A stretch of 64,000 bases of DNA, from contig CAJCIA010000039.1 in NCBI GenBank assembly GCA_903970275.1, positions 20,069 through 84,068 of the forward strand. The letters are read 5' to 3'. The notes below the pieces were generated by a model. That model saw only the letters and a program-made list of their open reading frames with translations. It was not told the DNA's origin and did not search any database. This document shows positions 22,801 through 30,820 of this stretch, one piece after another (position 1 is the stretch's first letter; each line of letters starts with the position of its first letter). The translations under genes and the position numbers were made by a program. The stretch comes from Betaproteobacteria bacterium (GTDB lineage Bacteria > Verrucomicrobiota > Verrucomicrobiia > Methylacidiphilales > UBA1321).

Positions 22801-23412
22801 ATGGAAAGACAAACGCTGTGCCTCGCCACCCGCAACGAGCACAAGGTGGCCGAGATGGCCGAGGTCCTCGCGCCTTACTGGACGGTGAAGTCCTCCGCCG
22901 ATTATCCGGAACTGGAGGAAATCGAGGAGACGGGCAGCACCTTCCTGGAGAACGCGACGCTGAAGGCGCAGACCACCGCCGCCGGCGTGCCGGATTACGT
23001 GCTGGCGGATGATTCTGGCCTGGAATGCGACGCGCTCGAGGGTGCGCCCGGCGTCTTTTCCGCGCGCTACGGCGGCATCCCCTCCTCCACGGAAAAGAAC
23101 AACGCCAAGCTGCTGGAGGAACTGCAGCGCGTGGGCGCGACGACGCCGCAGCAACGCGCGGCGCGTTACCGCTGCGTGCTCGCACTGGCGAAGGAGGGGC
23201 AGGTCATCCAGGCGTTCGACGGCGTGTGCGAGGGCACCATTGCGATGAGTCCAAAGGGCACGGGCGGCTTTGGGTACGATCCGCTTTTCATCCCGCAGGG
23301 CTATGCGCGGACCTTCGGACAGCTGGGCACGAAGACAAAGGCGAACCTGAGTCACCGGGCGCTGGCGCTGAAGGCGTTTGTCGCCTGGTGCAAGGCGAAC
23401 CCGCCGGAGTAG
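22801..23412 (+). CDS. rdgB: Non-canonical purine NTP pyrophosphatase (RdgB/HAM1)
   Basis: The enzyme removes dITP, ITP and XTP from the nucleotide pool by hydrolysis to the monophosphate and pyrophosphate. The 203-residue protein has the family blocks LCLATRNEHKVAEM, TFLENATLKA, VLADDSGLECDALEGAPGV (catalytic Asp), FSARYGG, and the late GTGGFGYDPLFIPQG and LSHRALAL. The ATG at 22801 starts exactly at the conserved fold. A longer upstream reading would run through leuS antisense and is rejected. It is convergent with the LysR gene, with stops 8 bases apart. Confidence 0.96.
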   Translation: MERQTLCLATRNEHKVAEMAEVLAPYWTVKSSADYPELEEIEETGSTFLENATLKAQTTAAGVPDYVLADDSGLECDALEGAPGVFSARYGGIPSSTEKNNAKLLEELQRVGATTPQQRAARYRCVLALAKEGQVIQAFDGVCEGTIAMSPKGTGGFGYDPLFIPQGYARTFGQLGTKTKANLSHRALALKAFVAWCKANPPE

Positions 23413-23419
23413 CGGCGCG

Positions 23420-24337
23420 TCAGGCGGCGGCGCCGTTGATGGGCGCACTCGGCGTCTCCAGCGGCTCCTTGAGCACGTTGAGAAAACGCTTCATGGCCGG
23501 TGAGAGCACGCGGCCCGATTTGTAGATCATGCCGAGCGGCCGGTAGTAGGGCTGCCCGATGAACTCAACCGCGGCGAGCGTCTTGGCGCGCACTTCCTGC
23601 TCGACGGTCTGGCGCGGCACGATGGACACGCCGGCGCCGATTTCCACCGCCCGCTTCACCGTCTCGATGTTGTCGAATTCCATCACGGGGTTCACTTCCA
23701 GGCCGGCTTCACGGAAGATCTTGTCGACCGCCTTGCGCGTGGGGATGTCGGGTTCGAAGCCGATGAACTTCTCCTTCTTCAGGCGCGCCACGGCAATCTC
23801 CGTTTCCTTGGCCAGCTCATGGGTCGGCACGCAGATGAGCACAAGGCGATCCTTGCGAAACGGCTCGACCTTGAGCGTCTTCTTCTGCAGCGGAAACGCG
23901 ACCAGCCCGAGGTCACTTGTCCCCTCGCCCACCTCGTCATAGACTTGGTTGGAACGCCGATACTCGACGTGCACGTTCACGCTGGGAAACTCGCGCAGGA
24001 ATTTCTTCAGGTAGGGCGGCAGCTCGTGCAGGCCGATGCTGTAGACGGTGCTGAGCCGGATGGTGCCGGAGACTACGTTGCGCATCTCGGAAAGCTGGTG
24101 CTGCAATGAGTCGACTTGGAAAACGATCTGCTTGCTCGCGTCGTACAGCAGTTCGCCCTCGCGCGTGAGGCCGAAGCGCTTGTTGCTGCGCTCGATCAGC
24201 GGGACGCGGAATCGTTCTTCCATTGCGCGCACCTGCTGGCTCACCGCCGACTGGGTAATGAAGTTGAGCGACGCCGCCTTGCTGAAACTGCGGGACTCCA
24301 CCAGATCCCGGAACACCTTGAAGGATTCAACCTGCAT
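23420..24337 (-). CDS. LysR-type transcriptional regulator
   Basis: The 305-residue protein has the N-terminal winged helix-turn-helix (about residues 1-62) with FSKAASLNFITQSAVSQQVRAMEE, followed by the linker helix and a two-lobed effector domain (about 90-295). The recognition-helix sequence is close to other LysR proteins; the effector cannot be inferred. It is transcribed away from the yggS-type gene with a 106-base intergenic region, the usual arrangement for a LysR regulator and a target, so control of that gene or of itself is possible. I could not identify a clean T-N11-A operator. Confidence 0.93.
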   Translation of the reverse strand: MQVESFKVFRDLVESRSFSKAASLNFITQSAVSQQVRAMEERFRVPLIERSNKRFGLTREGELLYDASKQIVFQVDSLQHQLSEMRNVVSGTIRLSTVYSIGLHELPPYLKKFLREFPSVNVHVEYRRSNQVYDEVGEGTSDLGLVAFPLQKKTLKVEPFRKDRLVLICVPTHELAKETEIAVARLKKEKFIGFEPDIPTRKAVDKIFREAGLEVNPVMEFDNIETVKRAVEIGAGVSIVPRQTVEQEVRAKTLAAVEFIGQPYYRPLGMIYKSGRVLSPAMKRFLNVLKEPLETPSAPINGAAA

Positions 24338-24443
24338 GGAGACGCAGCATAAGCGCGCCTAATACCTCGTCAACACTTAAGTTTCCATTATCATGACGTG
24401 GCCGTGAGGATGACAGCGCATCTCCGCAGCGGTAGCGTGACGC

Positions 24444-25172
24444 ATGGATGATTTCTCCACACGGTTGGCGCAGGTGCGGGAGCAGATGGGCGAGGCGGCG
24501 GCGCGCGCGGGACGCGATGCGGCGGAGATTGAACTGGTGGCGGTGAGCAAGACGCAGACAACGGAGGTGATCCGCGAGGCGATGCGCGCCGGGCTCCACG
24601 TCTTCGGCGAAAACAAGGTGCAGGAAGCAGCGCGGAAAATCGCGGAGCTGGAACGTGGCTCGTGGCGGCTGGTCGGGCATCTCCAGGCCAACAAAACGAA
24701 GCTGGCCGTGCAGCTTTTCGATGCTATCGACTCGGTGGACCGGCTTGACCTGGCGCAGGACATTGATCGGCAGGCGGAGGCGTTCGGGAAAACGCAGAAC
24801 GTGCTGCTGCAGGTGAATGTCGCCGGCGAAAGCAGCAAGTTCGGCTGCGCGCCCGAGGCGGCACGCGCGCTGGCCGAGGCGATCAACGAGCTGCCGCGCC
24901 TGACGCTGCGAGGGCTGATGACCATCGCGCCGTATGCGGAGGAGGCGGAGAAATCGCGGCCCCATTTTGCTCGGCTGCGCGAGCTGCGGGACCAACTCGA
25001 GCAGGAGAGCGGGCTGCGGCTTCCGGTTCTCTCCATGGGGATGAGCGGCGACTTTGCCGTGGCCATCGAGGAGGGCAGCACGAGCGTGCGAATCGGGACG
25101 GCACTTTTTGGAGCAAGGCTGACGCTGAAGCAGCAGCGGCCGGCTGATCCCAGCTTCCTGGAGTCGACCTGA
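24444..25172 (+). CDS. YggS-family pyridoxal phosphate homeostasis protein
   Basis: PLP-binding protein (PLPBP/COG0325) that buffers pyridoxal phosphate and influences amino-acid pools; it has no proven enzymatic reaction. The 242-residue protein has the Schiff-base lysine in LVAVSKTQT (about residue 36), then GENKVQEA, WRLVGHLQANK, VLLQVNVAGESSKFG, LRGLMTIAPYAEE and the phosphate-binding LSMGMSGDF and SVRIGTALFG. Length and motif order are typical. It is divergent from a LysR gene and followed by a dispersed repeat, so it is probably monocistronic. Confidence 0.95.
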   Translation: MDDFSTRLAQVREQMGEAAARAGRDAAEIELVAVSKTQTTEVIREAMRAGLHVFGENKVQEAARKIAELERGSWRLVGHLQANKTKLAVQLFDAIDSVDRLDLAQDIDRQAEAFGKTQNVLLQVNVAGESSKFGCAPEAARALAEAINELPRLTLRGLMTIAPYAEEAEKSRPHFARLRELRDQLEQESGLRLPVLSMGMSGDFAVAIEEGSTSVRIGTALFGARLTLKQQRPADPSFLEST

Positions 25173-25175
25173 TCT

Positions 25176-25246
25176 TGTAGCGGCGGTCTCTGGCGGCTGA
25201 CGGAACATCCTGGCGTGGCCTCGGCGGTCATAGACCGCTGCTACAG
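25176..25246. repeat. Dispersed repeat pair, GCGGTCATAGACCGC family
   Basis: TGTAGCGGCGGTCT (25176-25189) and AGACCGCTGCTACAG (25232-25246) form an imperfect inverted repeat, and GCGGTCATAGACCGC within 25224-25238 is itself a perfect 6-bp hairpin. Related copies occur at 7215-7236, 26716-26738 and 59648-59671. It lies between the yggS-type gene and an exported-protein gene. Confidence 0.6.
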
Positions 25247-25354
25247 CGATCCTCGTTTTCGCCAAATCTGCGCAAGGAACGGCTCCTATCCCCATCTGCC
25301 ATCCTCCTTCCCATCCTCGACATCGTGACTGCGACAATCTTTGATCAGGTGGCC

Positions 25355-26269
25355 ATGAAGCTGCCTTTTGTTCTTCTTTCTTTTCTTCTTTCCGCTGGGT
25401 GCCTGCCTGCCGGAGCGGAGCCCGAGGCGCGGGTGGCGGCGCCGGCCTTTGTCGATGTCGTCACCTTCAAGGTGATCAACGGGGGCGACAAGCAGCAGAT
25501 CAGCGTGGTTTCCGCGCCGGGACTGGTGCGCGTGGACTCGCCGGACGACCGGCTCAGCGTGCTCTACGATCCGGGCACCGAGCACTACACGGGGCTGGAG
25601 CACAGCAATTACACCTACTGGGAATTTACCTGGCCGGAGGTTCGCGACTCGGTGCAAAACACCGCGCGCTACGCCACGCGCCTGCGCGATCTCGGCCCGG
25701 AATTGATGGAAGAAAACGCCATCTCGCCCTCGACCAACGCCGATGCAGCGCCCGCGTCGACGACGGACAGCGCTGGCGGTGATTCCGATAATTCCGGCTA
25801 CGTCTGGCATACCGACATCGCCAGGAAGACGATCGACGACATCGCGTGCGTGCACTGGATCGGCGAGACGGTGGCGGGCGAGAAGATCGATGCCTGGTGC
25901 TCGCCCCGGACCATCCCCGAGGTGGAGCAGGCGCTCGCCACCTTGAAGGAGATGAACGAGCCGATGGCGCTGGTGCCCGTGCGCACGCTGCTCCCTCCGC
26001 TGGTTTTCGTCGCCTGGCAATCGCTACAGAAGGCGGGCGTCACGCCGGTGCAGCTGACGTGGGGCTCGGACACCGAGTTCAACCAGATGACGCTGGTGAG
26101 CGTGAAGCATCGCGAAGGCAAGGTGGGCGATTTCCAGGTGCCGAAGCTTTACGTGAAGACAACGCTTGTGACCATGGATGGCATCGGCAACCAGCGCGCG
26201 CAGGGCACGCATCGCGCCGGGCAGCAGGACCTCGTCACCCCGACGAGTCCTCTCTTGAACAAGCCCTGA
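25355..26269 (+). CDS. Exported protein of unknown function upstream of nuoA
   Basis: The 304-residue protein starts MKLPFVLLSFLLSAGCLPAG, a signal peptide; the cysteine in AGC could make it a lipoprotein, though the following residues are not the classic pattern. The mature part has a conserved-looking beta-rich start (FVDVVTFKVINGGDKQQISV), an Asp/Ser/Ala-rich linker (about residues 130-155) and a C-terminal half that mentions no known motif. The ATG at 25355, preceded by AGGTGG, is chosen over a GTG 30 bases upstream. The spacing to nuoA is about 20 bases, so they may share a transcript. I do not recognise the family. Confidence 0.7.
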   Translation: MKLPFVLLSFLLSAGCLPAGAEPEARVAAPAFVDVVTFKVINGGDKQQISVVSAPGLVRVDSPDDRLSVLYDPGTEHYTGLEHSNYTYWEFTWPEVRDSVQNTARYATRLRDLGPELMEENAISPSTNADAAPASTTDSAGGDSDNSGYVWHTDIARKTIDDIACVHWIGETVAGEKIDAWCSPRTIPEVEQALATLKEMNEPMALVPVRTLLPPLVFVAWQSLQKAGVTPVQLTWGSDTEFNQMTLVSVKHREGKVGDFQVPKLYVKTTLVTMDGIGNQRAQGTHRAGQQDLVTPTSPLLNKP

Positions 26270-26290
26270 TCGTCTGCGAGGATGATGTCC

Positions 26291-26698
26291 ATGCCCGAGG
26301 ATTACGTCCCGGTCTTTCTCCAGGTCGTCGCGGGCATCCTGTTCGCCTCCTCCACGCTCGCGCTTTCGGTGCTGATCGGCAAACGCGGCCGCCGCACCTA
26401 CGCCAAGGACCAGCCGTACGAATGTGGCAAGGACCCGATCGGCCCGACCCATTCGCGCTTCTCAGTGAAGTTCTACCTCGTGGCAATGCTCTTCATCCTT
26501 TTCGATATCGAGGTCGTCTTCATGTACCCATGGGCCGTGATTTACCGCGAGATGTTGCATGGACCCTACGCCACCACGATCTTCTTCGGCATGTTCTCCT
26601 TCGTCGGCATTCTCTTCGTCGGCTATCTTTACGCGCTGAAGAAAAAGGCGTTCGACTGGACGTATAGTCCCAGCGTCCAAGAGAAGGTTGTTCAGTAG
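26291..26698 (+). CDS. nuoA: NADH-quinone oxidoreductase subunit A
   Basis: A membrane subunit of respiratory complex I. The protein (135 residues from this start) has three membrane helices and the family core YECGKDPIGPTHSRFSVKFY followed by LFILFDIEVVFMYPWA, which contains the conserved acidic residues. Three ATGs lie close together (26282, 26285 and 26291). The last is preferred because GCGAGG lies 9 bases upstream. No nuoB or other nuo gene follows; the next gene is an unrelated permease after a repeat. nuoA is therefore separated from the rest of complex I, or is a second, isolated copy. Confidence 0.92.
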   Translation: MPEDYVPVFLQVVAGILFASSTLALSVLIGKRGRRTYAKDQPYECGKDPIGPTHSRFSVKFYLVAMLFILFDIEVVFMYPWAVIYREMLHGPYATTIFFGMFSFVGILFVGYLYALKKKAFDWTYSPSVQEKVVQ

Positions 26699-26715
26699 AA
26701 AAGATCCGTTCTCCC

Positions 26716-26738
26716 GGGCGGTCACAGACCGCCGCTCC
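26716..26738. repeat. Dispersed hairpin repeat, GCGGTC family
   Basis: GGCGGTC (26717-26723) and GACCGCC (26727-26733) form a 7-bp stem with an ACA loop, followed by GCTCC. It belongs to the same family as the copies at 25224-25246 and 59648-59671. It lies just after nuoA and could protect or end that transcript. The rest of the 250-base gap to the permease gene holds GC-rich imperfect repeats and no gene. Confidence 0.55.
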
Positions 26739-26948
26739 AAAAGGCAGCGGCCCCGTTGAATCAAGGAAGCTCAGTGGTAGCCGGGGCTGTCCCCAGCACC
26801 GGAGGGAGCGAAGCGACCGGAATGCCTTCCAGACTTTTTGCCGAGCGGCCAATTCCGCGGCTGCTGCGGCTTCGCCATCGGGCCGATGGCGGATACCTCG
26901 AAACACCGCCTCCTTGTGGCCTGTTCGTCCTTCGCTTAAATAACAGCG

Positions 26949-27917
26949 ATGTTCTTAGCGGCCTTTGATCTTCCTTCCCAGGGTCCGCCCGCCCTGGGCA
27001 TTGCTTGGCCCGACGTCGCGCTTTCGTTCTTCGCCATCGTGCTGGAAGGCGCACCATTTCTGCTGCTCGGCGCGATCATCTCCGGCCTGGTCGACGTGTT
27101 CCTGCCGGCTGGATTGGTGAAGGATTGGCTGCCGCAGTCGAAGAAGCAGGGCGTCTTTGCCGCCATGGGCGCGGGCATCCTTTTTCCACTCTGCGAATGC
27201 GGGGCGATGCCGATTGTCCAGCGGCTCATTCGCAAGGGCGTGCCGCCCGCCGTGGCGCTGACCTACATGCTGGCTGCGCCGGCGCTCAACCCGCTGGCCA
27301 TGTTCAGCACGTGGCTCGCCTTCCGCAACCAGGACCCGTGGCTGATGGTAGTGCTACGCGTGGGTTTTAGCGCGGTGGTGCTGATCTTCCTCGGCTTCTG
27401 GTTCGTGCGGCTGCGGCCGGAGCAGATGCTGCGCGCCGATTTCCTCATGGGTGCGAAGCGGCCCGAGCAGACACCCAACCCGACGCTTGTGCTCACGCCG
27501 CGGCCGGGCGCCTCGTGGGGCGGGCTGCAGCAATTCACCGGCGCGGTGATCCGCGATTTCACCGGCGTGCTGCTCTTTCTCATCGTCGGCGCGGCGGCGG
27601 CGGCGCTTTTCTCCACCGGCTTCAATCGCAGTCTCATCGCGCCGCTAGGGCAGAATCTTCTGCTTGGTCCTATTGCCGGCATCGTGCTGGCGCAGTTGCT
27701 CTGCCTGTGCAGCACGACGGATGCATTCATCATCGCGGCGTTTACGCCGTTTTCGCTGCCGGCCAAGCTGGCCTTCCTCGTCGCGGGACCGCTGATCGAC
27801 CTCAAACTTTACTGGCTCTACCGCAGCGCGTTTCGCCCCTCGCTGGTGCACGGGTTGTGGTTGCGGGCACTTGGCTATACCTTGCTCATCGTCCTCGCCT
27901 TCTCGCTCCGCCCATGA
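26949..27917 (+). CDS. Permease of the ArsP/YraQ (DUF318) family
   Basis: The 322-residue membrane protein has about eight helices and two family signatures: FPLCECGAMPIVQRLIRKG (about residues 78-96) and the second-half CSTTDAFIIAAF (about 256-267). The CECG cysteines and the inverted duplicated halves are characteristic of this permease family, some members of which export trivalent organoarsenicals. The substrate here is unknown. It overlaps the next gene by four bases (ATGA, 27914-27917), and that gene is the family's frequent partner. No ars regulator or reductase is nearby. Confidence 0.9.
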   Translation: MFLAAFDLPSQGPPALGIAWPDVALSFFAIVLEGAPFLLLGAIISGLVDVFLPAGLVKDWLPQSKKQGVFAAMGAGILFPLCECGAMPIVQRLIRKGVPPAVALTYMLAAPALNPLAMFSTWLAFRNQDPWLMVVLRVGFSAVVLIFLGFWFVRLRPEQMLRADFLMGAKRPEQTPNPTLVLTPRPGASWGGLQQFTGAVIRDFTGVLLFLIVGAAAAALFSTGFNRSLIAPLGQNLLLGPIAGIVLAQLLCLCSTTDAFIIAAFTPFSLPAKLAFLVAGPLIDLKLYWLYRSAFRPSLVHGLWLRALGYTLLIVLAFSLRP

Positions 27918-28663
27918 TCGACCGCTTTCAGCGCCAGTTTGCCTTCCTCGCACCCGCCCTGGTGCTGAGCGCGTGGGCCACTGTCATGCTGCATACGCTG
28001 GTGGCAGGACACATCAACCGGCTGCTCAATCCGATGTTCCGCGACTACGTGGGCATCGCGGCCATCGTGCTCCTCGCACTGAGCGGGTTTTACTTGCTCC
28101 TGTACCGTCCGAACCCGGAAAGCACGCCGTGGCGCTGGCGGCAGCTGGGGCGCTGGCTTGTCCTGCTGATTCCCATGATCGCGGCCTCGGTGCTGTCACC
28201 CGCCGCGCTTTCGAACACCACCGCGCAGCTGCGTTCCGCCGGGCCCGGCAGCGGCGCGGCCATGCCCAGTTACAGCAATGCCAGCGCGCAGAGCGCCAAG
28301 GCCGCGCTCGACTCCGATCCGCGCGTGCCCTCGCCGATGGAGGTTCCCGATCTCGTCACCATCAGCCACTCGCCGGACATGATCCGCAAGTTCAGCGGGC
28401 ATCAAGTTCACGTCATCGGGCTCTACGCCGGCGGCGATCCGCCCAAGCTGATGCGCTGGATCATGTGGTGCTGCGCCGCCGATGCCGCGCCTGCTTCTGT
28501 TGCCCTGACCGGCAATCTGGGCGGACCGTGGAAGGATCAGCAGTGGCTCGACATCACGGGCACCGCGACCTTCCCCACCACCATGGGCCAGGCCATCCCG
28601 CAGATCGCCGTGACCAGCGTCACGAAAACGGACGAGCCGGACGAGCCGTTTTTGTCGCCCTGA
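27914..28663 (+). CDS. TIGR03943/DUF1980 family protein, partner of the permease
   Basis: The 249-residue protein has three N-terminal membrane helices (about residues 10-30, 45-65 and 78-98), then a soluble domain with the family-like block GHQVHVIGLYAGG and MRWIMWCCAADAAPASVALTG, ending in a conserved beta-rich domain. TIGR03943 proteins are encoded next to YraQ-type permeases and are thought to form a complex with them. The start ATG overlaps the permease stop, giving strong operon evidence. Cysteines in MWCCAADA may bind metal, but that is inference. Confidence 0.85.
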   Translation: MIDRFQRQFAFLAPALVLSAWATVMLHTLVAGHINRLLNPMFRDYVGIAAIVLLALSGFYLLLYRPNPESTPWRWRQLGRWLVLLIPMIAASVLSPAALSNTTAQLRSAGPGSGAAMPSYSNASAQSAKAALDSDPRVPSPMEVPDLVTISHSPDMIRKFSGHQVHVIGLYAGGDPPKLMRWIMWCCAADAAPASVALTGNLGGPWKDQQWLDITGTATFPTTMGQAIPQIAVTSVTKTDEPDEPFLSP

Positions 28664-28668
28664 ATGCC

Positions 28669-29340
28669 ATGCGTTTGCGCCGCCCGGATCTTGTTCCGCT
28701 CGGGTGTTTTCTCCTTTTGAGTGGCTTGGTTTCGGCGGACCCGCCAGCGGTTCCTGCGTCAACGAATCAGGCACCGGCGGCCTTAAACATTCCGGCCACC
28801 AATCTTCCTCCGTCCGCAGTTCCGGATACCGATCCGGTCAAGGCGATCATCGACGCTCATACCTGCACCCAAGTCGAACGATCACCGGACAAACTTTGGG
28901 TTGCCCTAACTCGCGACTACGAGCGGCCGACCCGGGGCGCCATTTGGGAGAATGGAGAGACGCAGTCATGCCTGGAGATCCGGCAACTCAATGATGCGGG
29001 AGACGGCTTTGATCCCTCTTTCGTCTACTGGGAGGAGCCTTCGCTGGACATCATCGAGATTACCTGGAGCCCGGACTCACGGTTTCTGGTCGTGCTCTGT
29101 ACCGGTTCCAGCGGGCACCAGCCGTGGGCGCACCCTGCCTTTGTCCTGGATATACAGGACTACAAGCTCCACGGGATGGACCCGTTTGGCACCGTGGTCA
29201 GTTCCCACATAAAATTTACGGACGCGGGCGAACTGCAGCTGAGGAGCGGGGAACCCAGCTCGCCCCAGCCTTTTCAAGTTGATCTCGCGAAGCACATTGG
29301 GGACTTGCCGGTTGTCCTGCAGCTGCACGAGCAACGGTGA
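28669..29340 (+). CDS. Exported protein of unknown function
   Basis: The 223-residue product starts MRLRRPDLVPLGCFLLLSGL with a signal peptide (cleavage near LVSA-DPPA), followed by a Pro/Ala/Thr/Asn-rich stretch (about 25-60) and a globular part with ITWSPDSRFLVVLC, which resembles a single blade of a WD40/TolB-like beta-propeller. One blade is not a whole propeller, so the fold is uncertain. It starts 6 bases after the DUF1980-type gene and may belong to the same transcript, but a functional link is not evident. Confidence 0.65.
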   Translation: MRLRRPDLVPLGCFLLLSGLVSADPPAVPASTNQAPAALNIPATNLPPSAVPDTDPVKAIIDAHTCTQVERSPDKLWVALTRDYERPTRGAIWENGETQSCLEIRQLNDAGDGFDPSFVYWEEPSLDIIEITWSPDSRFLVVLCTGSSGHQPWAHPAFVLDIQDYKLHGMDPFGTVVSSHIKFTDAGELQLRSGEPSSPQPFQVDLAKHIGDLPVVLQLHEQR

Positions 29341-29364
29341 CGGAGCGCGCCCAGCGCAAATGCC

Positions 29365-29392
29365 TTGACCCTTCCCGCGCGGACGTTAACAT
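29365..29392 (+). promoter_or_regulatory. Candidate sigma-70 type promoter for rpmG
   Basis: TTGACC (29365-29370) and TAACAT (29387-29392) are separated by 16 bases and lie about 24 bases before the rpmG ATG. They match 5 of 6 and 4 of 6 positions of the standard consensus. The upstream gene ends at 29340, so a separate promoter for rpmG makes sense. Confidence 0.45.
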
Positions 29393-29415
29393 AACTGGCT
29401 CACCCAAACACGACC

Positions 29416-29580
29416 ATGCGCGAACAAGTCACTCTCGAATGCACCGAGGCAGCCAAGGAAGGCAAGGCGCCTTCCCGTTACTTCACCACGAAGAACAAGA
29501 AGCTGCAGCAGGAGCGCCTGGAGCGGTTGAAGTACAACCCGAACCTGCGCCGCCGCACGGTCCATCGCGAGAAGAAGTAA
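29416..29580 (+). CDS. rpmG: 50S ribosomal protein L33
   Basis: A 54-residue reading frame starts [17 protein letters not shown] and continues with [21 protein letters not shown] and [10 protein letters not shown], matching L33 over its full length (KNK, KKYNP-type block, HT-REKK end). The zinc CxxC pairs of the metal-binding variant are absent; only one cysteine is present. L33 sits near the E site of the 50S subunit. The gene is not beside rpmB here, and is followed 19 bases later by a flavoprotein gene. Confidence 0.93.
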   Translation: MREQVTLECTEAAKEGKAPSRYFTTKNKKLQQERLERLKYNPNLRRRTVHREKK

Positions 29581-29599
29581 CCTTCCCGCTCTCCCGGGC

Positions 29600-30820
29600 A
29601 TGAATGTATGCGTCGTCGGTGGTGGACCGGCGGGCATGATGCTCGGTTTCCTGCTCGCCCGCGCGGGCGTGCCGGTGACGGTGCTGGAAAAGCACAAGGA
29701 CTTCCTGCGCGATTTCCGCGGGGACACGGTTCATCCCTCCACCATCGAGCTCATGCACGAGCTTGGGCTGCTCGACGCGTTCCTGGCCGTGCCGCACAAC
29801 GTGGTCAGGCAGGTCGGCGCCTCGATCGAGGGCCAGGACATGATCATGGCCGACTTCACCCACCTGCGCGTGAAGTGTCCCTACATCGCGCTGATGCCGC
29901 AGTGGGATTTCCTCGACTTCCTGGCCAGCCACGCCAGGAAATTTCGCGACTTCACGTTGCATCTCGAAAACGAGGTCACGGACCTGATCGAGGAAAACGG
30001 CCGCGTGGTCGGCGTGCGTGCGAGGAGCCCGCAGGGTCCCGCGGAGTTCCGGGCCGACCTCGTCATCGGAGCCGACGGGCGGTCTTCGATCGTCCGCCAG
30101 CGTGCCGGGTTTGAGGTCCACGATATCGGCGCGCCGATGGACGTGCTCTGGATACGCATCCCGCGCCAGGAGGACGATCCGCCGGATACGCTGGGCCGCA
30201 TCCATGCCGGCCACTTCCTCGTCATGATCAACCGCAACAGCTACTGGCAGTGCGCGTACCTGATCAAGAAGGGCTCCTTCGACGCGGTGAAGGGGCGCGG
30301 CTTGTCCGCCTTTCACGAGGACATCCTCACCGTTGCGCCCTTCCTCGGCGCGCGCGTCAACGAGCTCGATGACTGGGAGAAGGTCAAGCTGCTCACGGTG
30401 ACGGTCGACCGCCTCCACACCTGGCACAAGCCAGGGCTGCTGTGCATCGGCGATTCCGCGCATGCCATGTCGCCCATCGGCGGCGTGGGCATCAACCTTG
30501 CGATTCAGGATGCGGTCGCCGCCGCCAACCTGCTGGCCGAGCCGCTGCGCCGCGGCACGCTGGGCGAGTACGATCTGCGCGCCGTGCAGGAGCGGCGGGA
30601 GCCGCCGACGCGAAAGACGCAGGCAATGCAGGTGTTCATCCAAAACCATGTCGTCAATCGCGTGCTGGGCGATCCGCGGCCGATTCGGCTGCCGCTTGCG
30701 CTGCGGCTGCTCAAGCTCTTTCCCGTCCTGCGCCGCATTCCCGCGCGCGTGATCGGCCTCGGCTTTCGGCCGGAGCACATCCACACGCGCGACGTTAGCC
30801 CGTCGTTTCCGTCTCGTTAG
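29600..30820 (+). CDS. FAD-dependent monooxygenase (PHBH/UbiH-type)
   Basis: The 406-residue flavoprotein has the dinucleotide-binding GGGPAGMMLGFLLARAG (about residues 7-23), the DG motif GADGRSSIV and the GD motif CIGDSAHAMSPIGGVGINLA (about 284-303). This order is diagnostic for class A aromatic monooxygenases related to 4-hydroxybenzoate hydroxylase and the ubiquinone hydroxylases. The substrate is unknown, and no quinone or aromatic degradation genes are adjacent. The C-terminal 26 bases overlap the convergent M20 peptidase gene. Confidence 0.88.
   Translation: MNVCVVGGGPAGMMLGFLLARAGVPVTVLEKHKDFLRDFRGDTVHPSTIELMHELGLLDAFLAVPHNVVRQVGASIEGQDMIMADFTHLRVKCPYIALMPQWDFLDFLASHARKFRDFTLHLENEVTDLIEENGRVVGVRARSPQGPAEFRADLVIGADGRSSIVRQRAGFEVHDIGAPMDVLWIRIPRQEDDPPDTLGRIHAGHFLVMINRNSYWQCAYLIKKGSFDAVKGRGLSAFHEDILTVAPFLGARVNELDDWEKVKLLTVTVDRLHTWHKPGLLCIGDSAHAMSPIGGVGINLAIQDAVAAANLLAEPLRRGTLGEYDLRAVQERREPPTRKTQAMQVFIQNHVVNRVLGDPRPIRLPLALRLLKLFPVLRRIPARVIGLGFRPEHIHTRDVSPSFPSR

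Noticed and set aside
27515..27913. Upstream in-frame extension of the DUF1980-type gene
   Set aside because: The region overlaps the permease in another frame and its translation lacks membrane character; the ATGA overlap at 27914 gives a better start.
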